Shown: positions 25,112 to 33,996, counted from the first letter of the stretch. The stretch is 39,760 bases of DNA from Caldilineaceae bacterium (GCA_018003515.1 JAGNDO010000014.1:58271-98030); one strand, 5' to 3'. Translations and numbers: made by a program. Notes: generated from the sequence alone by a model not told the origin.

Positions 25112-25859
25112 TCAACACACTCGCCGTGTCATTGGCCAAGAGGGCGTCGATGTCCATGTGTTTGTAGAGCCAGCAGCGGGGTTCGGGGTCTGGGTCCAGA
25201 GGGGCGACGAAGGATCGGCGGCGGTGGGCCAGCCAGATGTAGAAGGGGTTGAGGAAGATCAGGGGCCAGATCGGTCCGGCCATTTGGGCACCCATGGGCG
25301 GGATCAAGTTTCTCATGGTGATCTGGCCGATGGGGATCAACGGCTCCACCCGCTTGACCGTGGTGACGTGATCCCAGTTGAACGAAATGATGGCTACTCG
25401 CTCCATCATGCCCGTCTCGATCAGCAGATCGATGAGCTGTTGGGCAAAAACCGGCTTCAAAAAGAGGGGATCTTTCAATTCCAAAGCCAGGGGGATCTCC
25501 CGGCGGGTCATGGCAATTAGCTCCCGCAGGGTGGGGACGGGCTGGTCGGTCAGGCTGCCGTCCAGGGGGGACCGGGTGCGCAGGGCCTTGATCTGGTCCA
25601 ATGTCATCTCCCGTACCGCGCCCGTGCCGTCCGTGGTGCGGTCCACCGTGGGGTCGTGCATGAGCACGATCTCGTTGTCCTGGGTGAAGTGCAGATCCGT
25701 TTCCAGCAAATCCGCACCTTGGTCCAAGGCCGCGGCAAAGGAGCGCAGGGTGTTCTCCGGCTGGGAACGCATCACGCCCCGATGGGCCAGGATAAAGGGC
25801 CGGCCCAACTCCTTGCGCCGCCGCCGCAGCTCGTCAAAATCGGTCCAGGTTAGGGACAT
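25095..25859 (-). CDS. Glycerophosphodiester phosphodiesterase (GDPD family)
   Basis: 254 residues. A TIM-barrel phosphodiesterase that cleaves glycerophosphodiesters to glycerol-3-phosphate and an alcohol. Catalytic and metal ligands are seen: His26-Arg27 (ILAHRGVM), Glu35-Asn36 (QPENTLRSF), Glu53 and Asp55 (LLETDLHFT), His68-Asp69 (LMHDPTVDRTTDGTG) and LALELKD. The ATG at 25859 follows a strong AAAGGAG ribosome site; the longer frame to 25985 is only translated AACTCGC repeat. The final codons AAG-GGG-TGA come from the octamer array, so the true ancestral C-terminus may have been different. A hydrophobic stretch near residue 215 (WPLIFLNPFYIWLA) hints at membrane contact. Confidence 0.9.
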   Translation of the reverse strand: MSLTWTDFDELRRRRKELGRPFILAHRGVMRSQPENTLRSFAAALDQGADLLETDLHFTQDNEIVLMHDPTVDRTTDGTGAVREMTLDQIKALRTRSPLDGSLTDQPVPTLRELIAMTRREIPLALELKDPLFLKPVFAQQLIDLLIETGMMERVAIISFNWDHVTTVKRVEPLIPIGQITMRNLIPPMGAQMAGPIWPLIFLNPFYIWLAHRRRSFVAPLDPDPEPRCWLYKHMDIDALLANDTASVLKALKG

Positions 25860-25911
25860 GGGGGTCTCCTTTCGGTGTGAGGTGCGAGTTTTGAGATGCG
25901 AGATGAACCCC

Positions 25912-25979
25912 AACTCGCAACTCGCAACTCGCAACTCGCAACTCGCAACTCGCAACTCGCAACTCGCAACTCGCAACTC
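25912..25979. repeat. AACTCGC heptamer array
   Basis: 9.7 perfect copies of AACTCGC lie between the queA stop codon (overlapping its last bases) and the GDPD gene. On the minus strand it reads TGCGAGT and gives an artificial LRVASCE heptad if translated. Confidence 0.97.
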
Positions 25980-27105
25980 AAACAATCATCATCGCATCGC
26001 CAAAACTAAAGAAGCGATAACCTTCCTGTTTGGCAATCTCATACGTTTCCAGCAAAATGCGCCGTCCGGCGTCTACATCGTCCGGGTGGGCCTGGGCGAT
26101 GTAGGCGCTGACCAGCATGAGCAGGCTGGATTTGGGCAGGTGGAAGTTGGTGATCAGCCGATCCACGGCTCGGAAATGATAGCCGGGACGGATAAAAAGA
26201 TCAACCGGCCCCTCGAAGGCCGCGGTGCGTTTCCACGGACAGGCGTTGAAATCGTAGGGGTCCAATCCTTGGGCTGCGGTGGCCGCCCATTCCAACGTGC
26301 GCACGCTGGTGGTGCCCACGGCCACAATTTTGCCCCCCTGCAAAGTCACATCGTTGATACGCCGGGCCGTATCCCGCCCCACCTCCGCCCACTCCGTGTG
26401 GATCTCGTGATCCTCGATCTCCTCGGCGCTGACCGGCTTGAAGGTATCCAACCCCACATGCAGGGTGGTCTCTTCAAACAGGATGCCCCGACGCCGCAGG
26501 TCGATGAGCAGTTCCGGCGTGAAGTGGAGGCCAGCAGTCGGCGCGGCCACACTGCCCTCTGGCCGGGAATAGACGGTCTGATAGCGCTCCGCATCCCCGG
26601 CGTATTCGGTGATGTACGGGGGCAAGGGCATCTCGCCCAAATCCGCCAGCCAGGGGTTGATGGGTTCGGAGAAGGCGACCGTGCGGGAACCGGTGGGGTG
26701 GACGGTTTGGATGGTGGCGATAATTCTTGATTCGGGAGATTGGGAGATTGGGAGATTGGGAGATTGATTGGGGGCCAGGGTGATCTCTGCGCCTTCGGTG
26801 AGGCCCCGGCCCCGGACGAGGCATTCCCAGCGGGTGCCGTCATCGTCAAGCTGGCGCAGGAGGAAGACCTCCACGCTGCCGCCCGTGGCTTTGTGGCCGT
26901 GGAGACGGGCCGGAATCACCCGGCTGTTGTTGGCCACCAGCAGATCCCCGGGGGCCAAATAATCGCCCACGTCAGAAAAATGGCGGTGAGTCACCTCGCC
27001 CGTGGCCCGATTCAACACCAGCAAACGGCTGCTATCCCGCGGCTCCACGGGCTGCTGGGCGATGAAGGATTGGGGCAGGTTGTAGTCGAACAGGTCGGTC
27101 TTCAA
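25978..27105 (-). CDS. queA: S-adenosylmethionine:tRNA ribosyltransferase-isomerase QueA
   Basis: 375 residues, slightly longer than the usual 340-360. It makes epoxyqueuosine in anticodon wobble positions from preQ1-tRNA and SAM. Hallmarks: FDYNLPQSFIAQQPVEPRDSSRL-type N-terminus, DYLAPGDLLVANNSRVIPARL, GGSVEVFLL, LPPYI, YQTVYSRPEGSVAAPTAGLHFT, THVGLDTFKPV-like block (LHVGLDTFKPV), VGTTSVRTLE, LITNFHLPKSSLLMLVSA and the terminal YRFFSFGDAMMI. A GGGAGATT array is inserted in frame at residues 112-127 in domain II, explaining the extra length. The stop TGA merges with the AACTCGC array. It appears to be a single gene. Confidence 0.95.
   Translation of the reverse strand: MKTDLFDYNLPQSFIAQQPVEPRDSSRLLVLNRATGEVTHRHFSDVGDYLAPGDLLVANNSRVIPARLHGHKATGGSVEVFLLRQLDDDGTRWECLVRGRGLTEGAEITLAPNQSPNLPISQSPESRIIATIQTVHPTGSRTVAFSEPINPWLADLGEMPLPPYITEYAGDAERYQTVYSRPEGSVAAPTAGLHFTPELLIDLRRRGILFEETTLHVGLDTFKPVSAEEIEDHEIHTEWAEVGRDTARRINDVTLQGGKIVAVGTTSVRTLEWAATAAQGLDPYDFNACPWKRTAAFEGPVDLFIRPGYHFRAVDRLITNFHLPKSSLLMLVSAYIAQAHPDDVDAGRRILLETYEIAKQEGYRFFSFGDAMMIV
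26725..26772. repeat. GGGAGATT octamer array inside queA
   Basis: About five units of GGGAGATT, read on the minus strand as AATCTCCC, encode NQSPNLPISQSPES in frame in the QueA domain II loop. Confidence 0.9.
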
Positions 27106-27134
27106 GTCAATTTCTCCAATTTTCTCAGATCAAT

Positions 27135-27234
27135 GCTCGTTCCCACGCTCCGCGTGGGAACGCTGATGGGCGCTCTGCGCCCCTCGGCGCAGAGCGCCGG
27201 TTTCCACTCCCACGCGGAGCGTGGGAGCGAGAGC
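27135..27234. repeat. Three-hairpin cloverleaf repeat
   Basis: Outer arms at 27135-27163 and 27206-27234 share the core TTCCCACGCTCCGCGTGGGA. Each arm is itself a hairpin, and the centre carries a perfect 13-bp stem GGCGCTCTGCGCC / GGCGCAGAGCGCC. It lies between queA (starts 27105) and the stop of the Ddn-like gene at 27236. This motif type is widespread in bacterial genomes. Confidence 0.85.
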
Positions 27235-27235
27235 C

Positions 27236-27706
27236 TTACCGGGGCCAAAACGTCACAAACGGAATCCCCTCGCCCACCCGCCGATAGTCTTCGGGTTTGC
27301 CATCCCCAACGGGATAGTTCAGCGTCTTGGACAGGGCCAACGCCGCCTTGGGATAGCGCTGGGCATAGGCCATCATCACCGCGCCGCCCTCGCTCTGGGT
27401 GAGGAAATGGGCGGTGACGGCCATCTTCTGCCGCCCCACTTGAATGGTGACATCCGGGCGGTCTTGCAGATTGCGATACCAATCCGAGTTTGGCCCAAAA
27501 CCGGAGGCCACGGTATAGATTCCCGTGGCCGCATCGTGGTTCACCACTTCCAACACCACTTGCCGGGGCAGACCGCTCTTGCGCCCCACGTGATTGAGCA
27601 GCAGAAAGCGTCCGCCCAACAGCCCGCCCAGGCCCAGGCGATAGAAGGTGATGGGCATACGCATAAACCAGCGGGCCATGCCTTTGGGGGGTGTGCGGGT
27701 TGCCAT
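27236..27706 (-). CDS. Ddn-like F420/flavin-dependent nitroreductase-family protein
   Basis: 156 residues from the ATG at 27706, which has a strong AAGGAGG ribosome site. The small split-barrel pattern of deazaflavin-dependent nitroreductase/quinone-reductase proteins is present: LLNHVGRKSGLPRQVVLEVV, IYTVASGFGPNSDWYRNLQ, PDVTIQVGRQKMAV and a tail YRRVGEGIPFVTFW. Family members bind F420H2 and reduce quinones, nitro compounds or aflatoxin-like lactones at the membrane. The GRKSG and WYRNL motifs support F420 rather than FMN use, but this is inferred. An N-terminal stretch FYRLGLGGLLGGRF may touch the membrane. The gene stands alone. Confidence 0.82.
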   Translation of the reverse strand: MATRTPPKGMARWFMRMPITFYRLGLGGLLGGRFLLLNHVGRKSGLPRQVVLEVVNHDAATGIYTVASGFGPNSDWYRNLQDRPDVTIQVGRQKMAVTAHFLTQSEGGAVMMAYAQRYPKAALALSKTLNYPVGDGKPEDYRRVGEGIPFVTFWPR

Positions 27707-27845
27707 GGGGCCTCCTTGCTTTCGGGACTTTGGTCGCAAAATCGCTTTCAACCAATCCGATTATATCACCCCGGCGCGCCAAACCTGAATCGGCTCCCGG
27801 CGGAACAAGCCAGTATGGGGCGACGCAGATAACGCCGAGATAGCT

Positions 27846-27951
27846 GCTCCAGCCGGGTCCGTGACCCGGCGGGTGCTTCCCAGGATCTTCTGCGGCAAAC
27901 TCGCCGGGTCACGGACCCGGCTAGAGCGGAGGTACTCCCGGACTGTGCTAG
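27846..27951. mobile_element. MITE-like element, family B, partial copy supplying the cydC stop
   Basis: Arms GCTCCAGCCGGGTCCG... (27846-27874) and its partner ending at 27927 surround GGATCTTCTGCGG. The right end runs through CCCGGACTGTG to CTAG at 27948-27951. The left end is truncated. The CTA at 27948 is the complement of the cydC stop codon TAG. Confidence 0.75.
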
Positions 27952-29615
27952 CGGGCGGACGCCACCAGCCGCCCATCCTCCAGCACCAGCACCTCGTCCA
28001 TCAGCTCCAACCCCGCGGGCTGATGGGTGATGACCAGGGTGGATCGGTGGGCGATCAGCCCGGCCAGGGCCTGCCAGACTTCCCGCTCGGCCACGGGGTC
28101 GAGATGGGCGGTGGCTTCGTCCAGGATCAGGATGGGGGCGTTTTTGAGCAAGGCCCGGGCGATGGCCAGGCGCTGGCGCTCGCCGCCGCTGAGGAGCAGC
28201 CCCTGTTCGCCGATCCAGGTGTCATAGCCGTCGGGCAGCCCCAGGATGAAGTCGTGGATCTGGGCCTGACGGCAGGCGGCTTCCAGGGCGTCGTCGTCCG
28301 CCTGGGGATCGGCGATCAGCAGATTGCCCCGGATGGTGTCGTTGAAGAGATGCGTGCGCTGGGAGACCACGCCGATCTGCGCCCGCACTTGGTCGGCGCG
28401 CAGATCCCGCACGTCCTGGCCGCCCAGGCGGATACGGCCCGGCGCCACATCCCAAAAACGCAGGAGCAGGTTGAGCAGGGTCGATTTCCCGGCTCCGCTG
28501 ACGCCGACGATGGCCAGCCGTTTGCCCGCGGGCAGATCGAAGCTCACCCCGTCCAAGACCAGGGCATCGTCAGGCCCGTAGCGGAAGGTGAGATCCGTGA
28601 CCGTCAGATCCACGCTGGCGGGCAGGGGACGGGGTTGGGCCGGGTCCACCACAGCGGGGACCGCGTCCACCACCTCAAAAAGCCGTCGGGCCGAACGCAG
28701 AGAGCCGTCCAGAAATTGCAACGTGCTGGGCAGGGGCGCAATCGACTCAAAGGCGGCCATGATGCCCAGGACGATGACGGCCAAATAGACCCCGTCCAAC
28801 TGGCCGCCGGTGACCCTGGGGATGGCGACGATGAGGGCCGCGGCCACGGTCAGGTTCATGATCAGCCCGATGGCCGCGTCGCTGAGGGTGGCGATGTCCC
28901 CGGACTGGCGCTGGGCCTGGGCGACCTGGTCACCCAGGCGCTGGATGTCGGCCAAATAGCGCTCTTCGGCCCCGAAGGCCAACAGATCCGGCAGGCCCTG
29001 GATGCCTTCGACCAGGGCTTCGTTCATCTCCTTGCGGGCCTGGATCTGGCGCTGGCCCGGCTTCAACCCGGCCTGGCGCACCAACCCGGGCACTATCACC
29101 CCGGCCACGGCCATGCACAGGCCGACGGTCAGGGCAATCATCCCCCCAAACTGGCTGAAAATCAGCAGGACCAGCAGCCAGATCACCCCGGCCACCAGGG
29201 GCGGGGCCAAGACCCGGACGTAGAAATGTTCCAGCCCATTCACATCTGCCACAATTCGCGTGAGCAGATCCCCGCTGCCGAAGCTTTGCAGCCGGGCCGG
29301 GGCCAAGGGTTCCAACCGCTCGTATACCCAAACCCGGATCTGAGTCAGCAGGGTGAGATTGAGATTATGGGAAACCAGCCGCTCGAAATAGCGGGCCACG
29401 CCCCGGCTGATGCCAAAGACCCGCACGCCCACGATGGCCACCTGTAGCACGGCGATGGAGGGGTGCAGGGCTGCCGCGGAGATGATATAGGCCGAGGTCA
29501 TCATCAACCCCATGCCGCTGCCCACGGTGGCGACCCCCAAAAGCAGGGCGGCCACGGTCTGTTTCCAAAGCGGGCGCACCCATTGCAGCAGTCGAACCCA
29601 GGTGGAGTCAGCCAT
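27948..29615 (-). CDS. cydC: Thiol reductant ABC exporter subunit CydC
   Basis: 555 residues. A half-size ABC exporter: six membrane spans (about 15-300), then a nucleotide-binding domain with Walker A GVSGAGKS (371-378), Q-loop VVSQRTHLFNDTI, signature LLSGGERQRLA, Walker B ILILDEATAHLD and switch His in VITHQP. The N-terminal TSAYIISAAALHPSIAVLQVAIVGVR is typical of CydC. With CydD it forms the heterodimer needed for assembly of cytochrome bd (thiol/heme-linked). It overlaps cydD by 8 nt. The stop codon lies inside a repeat end, so the final residues may have been trimmed or replaced. Confidence 0.93.
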   Translation of the reverse strand: MADSTWVRLLQWVRPLWKQTVAALLLGVATVGSGMGLMMTSAYIISAAALHPSIAVLQVAIVGVRVFGISRGVARYFERLVSHNLNLTLLTQIRVWVYERLEPLAPARLQSFGSGDLLTRIVADVNGLEHFYVRVLAPPLVAGVIWLLVLLIFSQFGGMIALTVGLCMAVAGVIVPGLVRQAGLKPGQRQIQARKEMNEALVEGIQGLPDLLAFGAEERYLADIQRLGDQVAQAQRQSGDIATLSDAAIGLIMNLTVAAALIVAIPRVTGGQLDGVYLAVIVLGIMAAFESIAPLPSTLQFLDGSLRSARRLFEVVDAVPAVVDPAQPRPLPASVDLTVTDLTFRYGPDDALVLDGVSFDLPAGKRLAIVGVSGAGKSTLLNLLLRFWDVAPGRIRLGGQDVRDLRADQVRAQIGVVSQRTHLFNDTIRGNLLIADPQADDDALEAACRQAQIHDFILGLPDGYDTWIGEQGLLLSGGERQRLAIARALLKNAPILILDEATAHLDPVAEREVWQALAGLIAHRSTLVITHQPAGLELMDEVLVLEDGRLVASAR

Positions 29616-31353
29616 CTTCCGCCTCCGTTTGGGTCGTCGCCAGTCGATAAAAAAGGCCCGTGGGGTCGGCCATGAGATCGGCCTGGGTGCCGGATTGGAC
29701 GATCCGACCCTGGTCCATGACCAAAATGCGGTCGGCCAGGGCCAGGGTGTCCAGACGGTGGGCGATGAAGAGGACCGTACGATCCTGGGCCAGGGTGCGG
29801 ATGGCGGTCTGGACCTGGGCTTCCGTGGCCGGGTCGAGATGGGCGGTGGCTTCGTCGAAGAGGAGGAAGGGGGCGTCGAGCAGGAAGGCCCGGGCCAGGG
29901 CGATACGCTGGGCCTGGCCGCCGCTGAGCCGCACCCCCTGCTCTCCGGCCACGCTCTCGAAGCCCTGGGGCAGGGCGTTGATGAAGTCCACCGCCCCGGC
30001 CTGGGTCGCCGCCCGCATCACATCGGCCTCCGCGGCATGGGGACGGCCCAGACGGATGTTGTCCGCCAGGGAGACGTTGAAGAGGGCGGGCCGTTGGGGC
30101 ACCCACACGATCTCCTGCCGCCAATCCGCAGCGTCGATCTCGGCCAGATCTTGCTCCCCGACTAGAATTTGCCCGCTCTGGGGAGAGACAAAGCGCAGCA
30201 GCAATTGAATCAACGTACTCTTCCCCGCACCGCTCGGCCCCACCACGGCCACCCGTTCCCCCGGCTGGATGGTGAAGCTGACGCCCCGCAAGGCGGGCCG
30301 CTGGTCGTCCTGATAGGCCACATGCACATCTTGGAACTGAATGGCCTGGCGGCGCAGATTAACGGGTTGGGCGGCGGGGGCAACTTCCAGCGTGGTGGGC
30401 GGCGACTGATCCAAAATGGCGAAAATGCGCTGGGAGGCGGCGACGCCCGCCATGCCGGCGTGGAAGCGAGCGCCCAACATGCGCAGGGGCATGTAAAAAT
30501 CCGGGGCCAAGATCAGGACGAAGAGCGCGCCAGGAAAATCCATGCGCCCATAGAGCAGGCGCAGGCCGATCTCCACGGCGATCACCGCCACGCTCAAGGT
30601 CGCCAACATCTCCAGAACCAAGGCGGAGAGAAAGGCCACCCGCAGGACGCTCAGGGTGGTACGGCGGTATTCGTCGGAGATGGCAGCGATGGCCCGAAGC
30701 TGTTCCCGGCTGCGGCCAAAGAGTTTGAGGGTGGTCAGCCCTTGCAGGGTGTCCAAAAAATGGGCGCTGAGGTAGCTGAGGGTGCGCCACTGGCGTTTGG
30801 TCATGGCGTCGGCGCTGTCGCCGATCAGGACCATGAAGATGGGGATCAGGGGGGCGGTGAGGAGCAGCACCCCGGCGGAGAGGCGATCCTGGCCCAGGAC
30901 GAAGAAGAAGAGGGTCAGGGGCATCATGGCGGCCAGGACGACCTGGGGCAGATATTGGCTGAAATAGGCATCCAGGGCCTCGACGCCCTCGACCAGGGTG
31001 TTGGTGAGTTCCCCGGTGCGCTCGCCCGTGGTGAAGGCTGGGCCCAGGCGCACGATCTGCTGCACCAGGCGCTGGCGCAGCTCCGTCTTGACCAGAATGG
31101 CCGTGCGCTGGGCCAGGGCATCCCGGCCCCAGGCCATGAGGGCGCGTGTGAGGGCCAGGGTCGCAAAGCCCCAAAGCAGGGGGGCGACGTGGGCCAGGGT
31201 TTGGTCCAGCAAAAAGATGGCGTTGATGGCTTGGCTGAGTACCCAGGCCTGGGCGACGATCAGGATCCCCACACCAAAACCCAGCCCCACCGAACCGATC
31301 AGGTGGAGCTGGGCGAGTTGTGCTTCTGAGAGCAAGCGTTTGTCGATTTTCAT
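29608..31353 (-). CDS. cydD: Thiol reductant ABC exporter subunit CydD
   Basis: 581 residues. Six-span membrane domain (VAQAWVLSQAINAIFL near 33-48; PLTLFFFVL; APDFYMPLRMLGARFHAG near 283-300, a CydD hallmark) followed by an ATPase domain: Walker A GPSGAGKS (372-379), VPQRPALFNVSLADNI, signature RLSGGQAQRIA, Walker B FLLFDEATAHLD and FIAHRLD. Partner of CydC; together they export cysteine/glutathione or handle heme for bd oxidase maturation. The start is 10 nt after cydB, and the 3' end overlaps cydC, so expression is coupled. Confidence 0.93.
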   Translation of the reverse strand: MKIDKRLLSEAQLAQLHLIGSVGLGFGVGILIVAQAWVLSQAINAIFLLDQTLAHVAPLLWGFATLALTRALMAWGRDALAQRTAILVKTELRQRLVQQIVRLGPAFTTGERTGELTNTLVEGVEALDAYFSQYLPQVVLAAMMPLTLFFFVLGQDRLSAGVLLLTAPLIPIFMVLIGDSADAMTKRQWRTLSYLSAHFLDTLQGLTTLKLFGRSREQLRAIAAISDEYRRTTLSVLRVAFLSALVLEMLATLSVAVIAVEIGLRLLYGRMDFPGALFVLILAPDFYMPLRMLGARFHAGMAGVAASQRIFAILDQSPPTTLEVAPAAQPVNLRRQAIQFQDVHVAYQDDQRPALRGVSFTIQPGERVAVVGPSGAGKSTLIQLLLRFVSPQSGQILVGEQDLAEIDAADWRQEIVWVPQRPALFNVSLADNIRLGRPHAAEADVMRAATQAGAVDFINALPQGFESVAGEQGVRLSGGQAQRIALARAFLLDAPFLLFDEATAHLDPATEAQVQTAIRTLAQDRTVLFIAHRLDTLALADRILVMDQGRIVQSGTQADLMADPTGLFYRLATTQTEAEDG

Positions 31354-31362
31354 GCAGAAAAG

Positions 31363-32376
31363 CTAGTATTCAAGATGATCCTTGGGCGACACCCTTTCAC
31401 GGAATTGATAGTAGGACCACCCCTGATAAATCATCACAATCGGGGTGAAGATCAGGGCCACAATCGTCATGACCTTTAGGGTGTAGGGGCTGGACGACGC
31501 ATTATAGATAGTCAAACTCCAGGCTGGGTCCAGACTGGAGACCATGACCCGGGGAAAGAGGCCCATGAAAATGGTGACCGTAGAGAAGACGACAGCGACC
31601 GAAGACATGATGAAGGCCCAGCCGGATCGCTCAGTGCGCAGCAGCCAGGGGACCAGAAGCAGGGCCACACCGGCCAGAATGGGCACCGGGCCAGGATCGA
31701 CGCCAAGCCGGGTGAACATGTCCGTGGCAAAGTAGCCGGCGATCACGAAGGCGAAGACCATCACCGCGGCGGGGATCCACAGCTTCTGCGCCGTGGCTTT
31801 GGACCGGGCACGCAGCACGTCCGTGGTGCGCAGGTTGAGGAAGATGGCCCCGTGCAGGGCGAAGAGAGAGACCGAGGCCAGGCCGCCCAGGAGCGCATAG
31901 GGGTTGAGCAAGTTGAAGAATCCGCCCACGTACTGCATGTTGGCGTCAATCGGCACGCCCCGGATGATGTTGCCCAGCGCCACGCCCCACAGCAGGGCGG
32001 GGACAAAGCTGCCCACAAAGATCATCCAGTCCCACCAGGAGCGCCACTGGGGACGGGCGTCCTTGCTGCGGAACTCAAAGGCCACCCCCCGCACGATCAG
32101 GGCGATGAGCATCAAAAAGAGGGGCAGGTAAAAGCCGCTGAACAGGGTGGCGTACCAGTTGGGAAAGGCGGCGAACATGGCCCCCCCAGCCGTGATCATC
32201 CACACCTCGTTGCCATCCCACACGGGGCCGATGGTGTTGATGATGACCCGGCGTTCCGTGTCATCCTTGCCCAGGAAGGGCAGCAGGATGCCAACGCCAT
32301 AGTCGAAGCCTTCGAGCAGGAAGAAGACGGTAAAGAGAACCGCGACCAACATAAACCAGACGACTTGCAATTCCAT
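31363..32376 (-). CDS. cydB: Cytochrome bd ubiquinol oxidase subunit II
   Basis: 337 residues from the ATG at 32376, with GGAGGG 8 bp upstream. Eight to nine membrane helices. Hallmarks: MELQVVWFMLVAVLFTVFF, LEGFDYGVGILLPFLG, RRVIINTIGPVWDGNEVWMI and FPNWYATLFSGFYLPLFL. It supports heme binding in CydA. The tail ends SPKDHLEY. It sits 19 nt downstream of cydA. Confidence 0.95.
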   Translation of the reverse strand: MELQVVWFMLVAVLFTVFFLLEGFDYGVGILLPFLGKDDTERRVIINTIGPVWDGNEVWMITAGGAMFAAFPNWYATLFSGFYLPLFLMLIALIVRGVAFEFRSKDARPQWRSWWDWMIFVGSFVPALLWGVALGNIIRGVPIDANMQYVGGFFNLLNPYALLGGLASVSLFALHGAIFLNLRTTDVLRARSKATAQKLWIPAAVMVFAFVIAGYFATDMFTRLGVDPGPVPILAGVALLLVPWLLRTERSGWAFIMSSVAVVFSTVTIFMGLFPRVMVSSLDPAWSLTIYNASSSPYTLKVMTIVALIFTPIVMIYQGWSYYQFRERVSPKDHLEY

Positions 32377-32395
32377 GGGGTTGTCCCTCCCTATC

Positions 32396-33790
32396 TTAGT
32401 GAGCCCTGGCCGGGCGAGGCGAAGCAGTGGGTTTTTTCGACGACTTGGGGGCCGCTTCCATGCCCAGTTTGGCATATTTGGTCAGCAAAAAAACATCCGC
32501 CACCATGAGCGCACCATAGAGCAAAGTGAAACCGACCAGGGTAACCACTACCTCAAAGATCGACGTGACCACCGAAACGCCGTCCGTTGTCCGCATCACG
32601 CCAAAGACGATCCAAGGCTGTCGGCCCAGTTCCGTCATCAGCCAGCCCATTGAGTTGGCGAAATAGGGCAAGAAGATGGCAAAGACCATGACCTTAAGCA
32701 TCAATCTCTGCTCCCCGATCTTGCTCTTGCGGACCCACAGGAAGAGGCCAAGCGCCGCCAGCCCCAGCATGGCAAAGCCGGCGGTCAACATGCCCCGGAA
32801 GGTCCAATAGATAGCGAAGACCCAGGGCACATAGTCCCCCGGCCCATATTGGTTTTCATATTCGGCCTGGAGATCGTTGATCCCCGCCACTTCGCAGGTG
32901 AGGTTGTTGCACGAAAGCAGGCTGAGGGCGTTGGGGATGCGGATGGCGAAGACATCTTCCCGGTTCTTGGAATCGCCGATGGTGAAAAGGGAGAGGGCCG
33001 CGGGCTGTTCCGTATCCCACAGGGCTTCTGCGGCCGCCATCTTCATGGGCTGAATCTTGACCATGTATTGGGCTTGGGTGTGACCGCTGAGGGTGACCAG
33101 CAGGGTAGCCACAGCCGCATAGACCAGGCCCATCTTCCACGAGCGCAGATAGATGGCCGCCGGTTGGCTCTTGCGCAACAGATGCCAACTGCTCACGCCC
33201 AGGATAAAGAAGCCAGCCGTCACCATGCCCGACAGCACCGTGTGGGGGAACTGGGCCCACACATGGCCGCTGGTGATCAGGGCCAGAAAATCGGTCATGA
33301 CCGCCCGGTTGCCGTCAATCGCATAGCCCACGGGCTGCTGCATCCACGAGTTGGCCACCAGAATCCAAAAGGCCGAGATGTTGCTGCCAATGGCCACCAG
33401 CCAAATGGTGGCCAGATGTTGGCGCTTGGACAGCTTCTCCCAACCGAAGACCCACAGGCCCAGGAAGGTCGATTCCAAGAAGAAGGCGACCAGGGCTTCG
33501 ATGGCCAGAGGAGCGCCGAAGACATCCCCCACAAAGCGGGAATACTCGGACCAATTCATGCCAAACTGAAATTCTTGCACAATGCCCGTGACCACGCCCA
33601 TAGCGAAGTTGATCAAGAAGAGCGTGCCCCAATACTTGGTCATACGCTTGTAACTTTCGTCCCCCGTGCGCACATATTGGGTCTCCATGATGGCAACCAT
33701 GATGGAAAGGCCCAAGGTGAGCGGGACGAAGAAAAAGTGATAGACCGTGACAATGGCAAACTGCATTCTGGAGAGGAAAAGTACATCCAT
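32396..33790 (-). CDS. cydA: Cytochrome bd ubiquinol oxidase subunit I
   Basis: 464 residues. Reduces O2 to water with electrons from quinol using hemes b558, b595 and d. Visible: RMQFAIVTVYHFFFVPLTLG with heme ligand His18, acidic channel residues Glu98 and Glu106 (LAIEALVAFFLEST), heme ligand His183 (FPHTVLSGM), GHTQAQYMVKIQPMKMAA (quinol-binding Q-loop start) and GRQPWIVFGVMRTTD. The Q-loop is short, and total length is nearer 450 than the 520 of E. coli, as in Geobacillus-type bd oxidases. An AGGAG ribosome site is 7 bp before the ATG. First gene of cydABDC. Confidence 0.95.
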   Translation of the reverse strand: MDVLFLSRMQFAIVTVYHFFFVPLTLGLSIMVAIMETQYVRTGDESYKRMTKYWGTLFLINFAMGVVTGIVQEFQFGMNWSEYSRFVGDVFGAPLAIEALVAFFLESTFLGLWVFGWEKLSKRQHLATIWLVAIGSNISAFWILVANSWMQQPVGYAIDGNRAVMTDFLALITSGHVWAQFPHTVLSGMVTAGFFILGVSSWHLLRKSQPAAIYLRSWKMGLVYAAVATLLVTLSGHTQAQYMVKIQPMKMAAAEALWDTEQPAALSLFTIGDSKNREDVFAIRIPNALSLLSCNNLTCEVAGINDLQAEYENQYGPGDYVPWVFAIYWTFRGMLTAGFAMLGLAALGLFLWVRKSKIGEQRLMLKVMVFAIFLPYFANSMGWLMTELGRQPWIVFGVMRTTDGVSVVTSIFEVVVTLVGFTLLYGALMVADVFLLTKYAKLGMEAAPKSSKKPTASPRPARAH

Positions 33791-33880
33791 GTGCCGTCTC
33801 CTGTGACAAAGGGAAAGGTGAATGATGGGGTTTTGACTGCGACCGAATTGAGGGTCGCGTAGGGTTTTTTGTAACTACCA

Positions 33881-33996
33881 ACCCCACCCTAACCCTCCCC
33901 AGGTTGGGGAGGGAACAGTCCTTGGATGGCGGCTCGTTCGCTCTGCGACGATCCGGCTCCTCCCCCAACCTGGGGGAGGCTGGGAGGGGGTGGCCT
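33881..33996. repeat. G/C-run inverted repeat in the cyd leader (family A variant)
   Basis: CCCACCCTAACCCTCCCC-AGGTTGGGGAGGGAAC at the left and CTCCTCCCCC-AACCTGGGGGAGG at the right form nested hairpins, each also self-complementary. It lies in the untranslated leader between the promoter at 34087 and cydA. Confidence 0.7.

Noticed and set aside
25912-25979. CRISPR array
   Set aside because: Units are 7 bp with no spacers and no cas genes; it is a simple tandem array. The same holds for the other arrays.
25860-25985. N-terminal extension of the GDPD protein with LRVASCE heptads
   Set aside because: It is translated AACTCGC repeat; a strong ribosome site supports the start at 25859.
27135-27234. 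tRNA or structured RNA gene because of its cloverleaf shape
   Set aside because: No anticodon, T-loop or A/B box signals; the arms are copies of a palindromic repeat.
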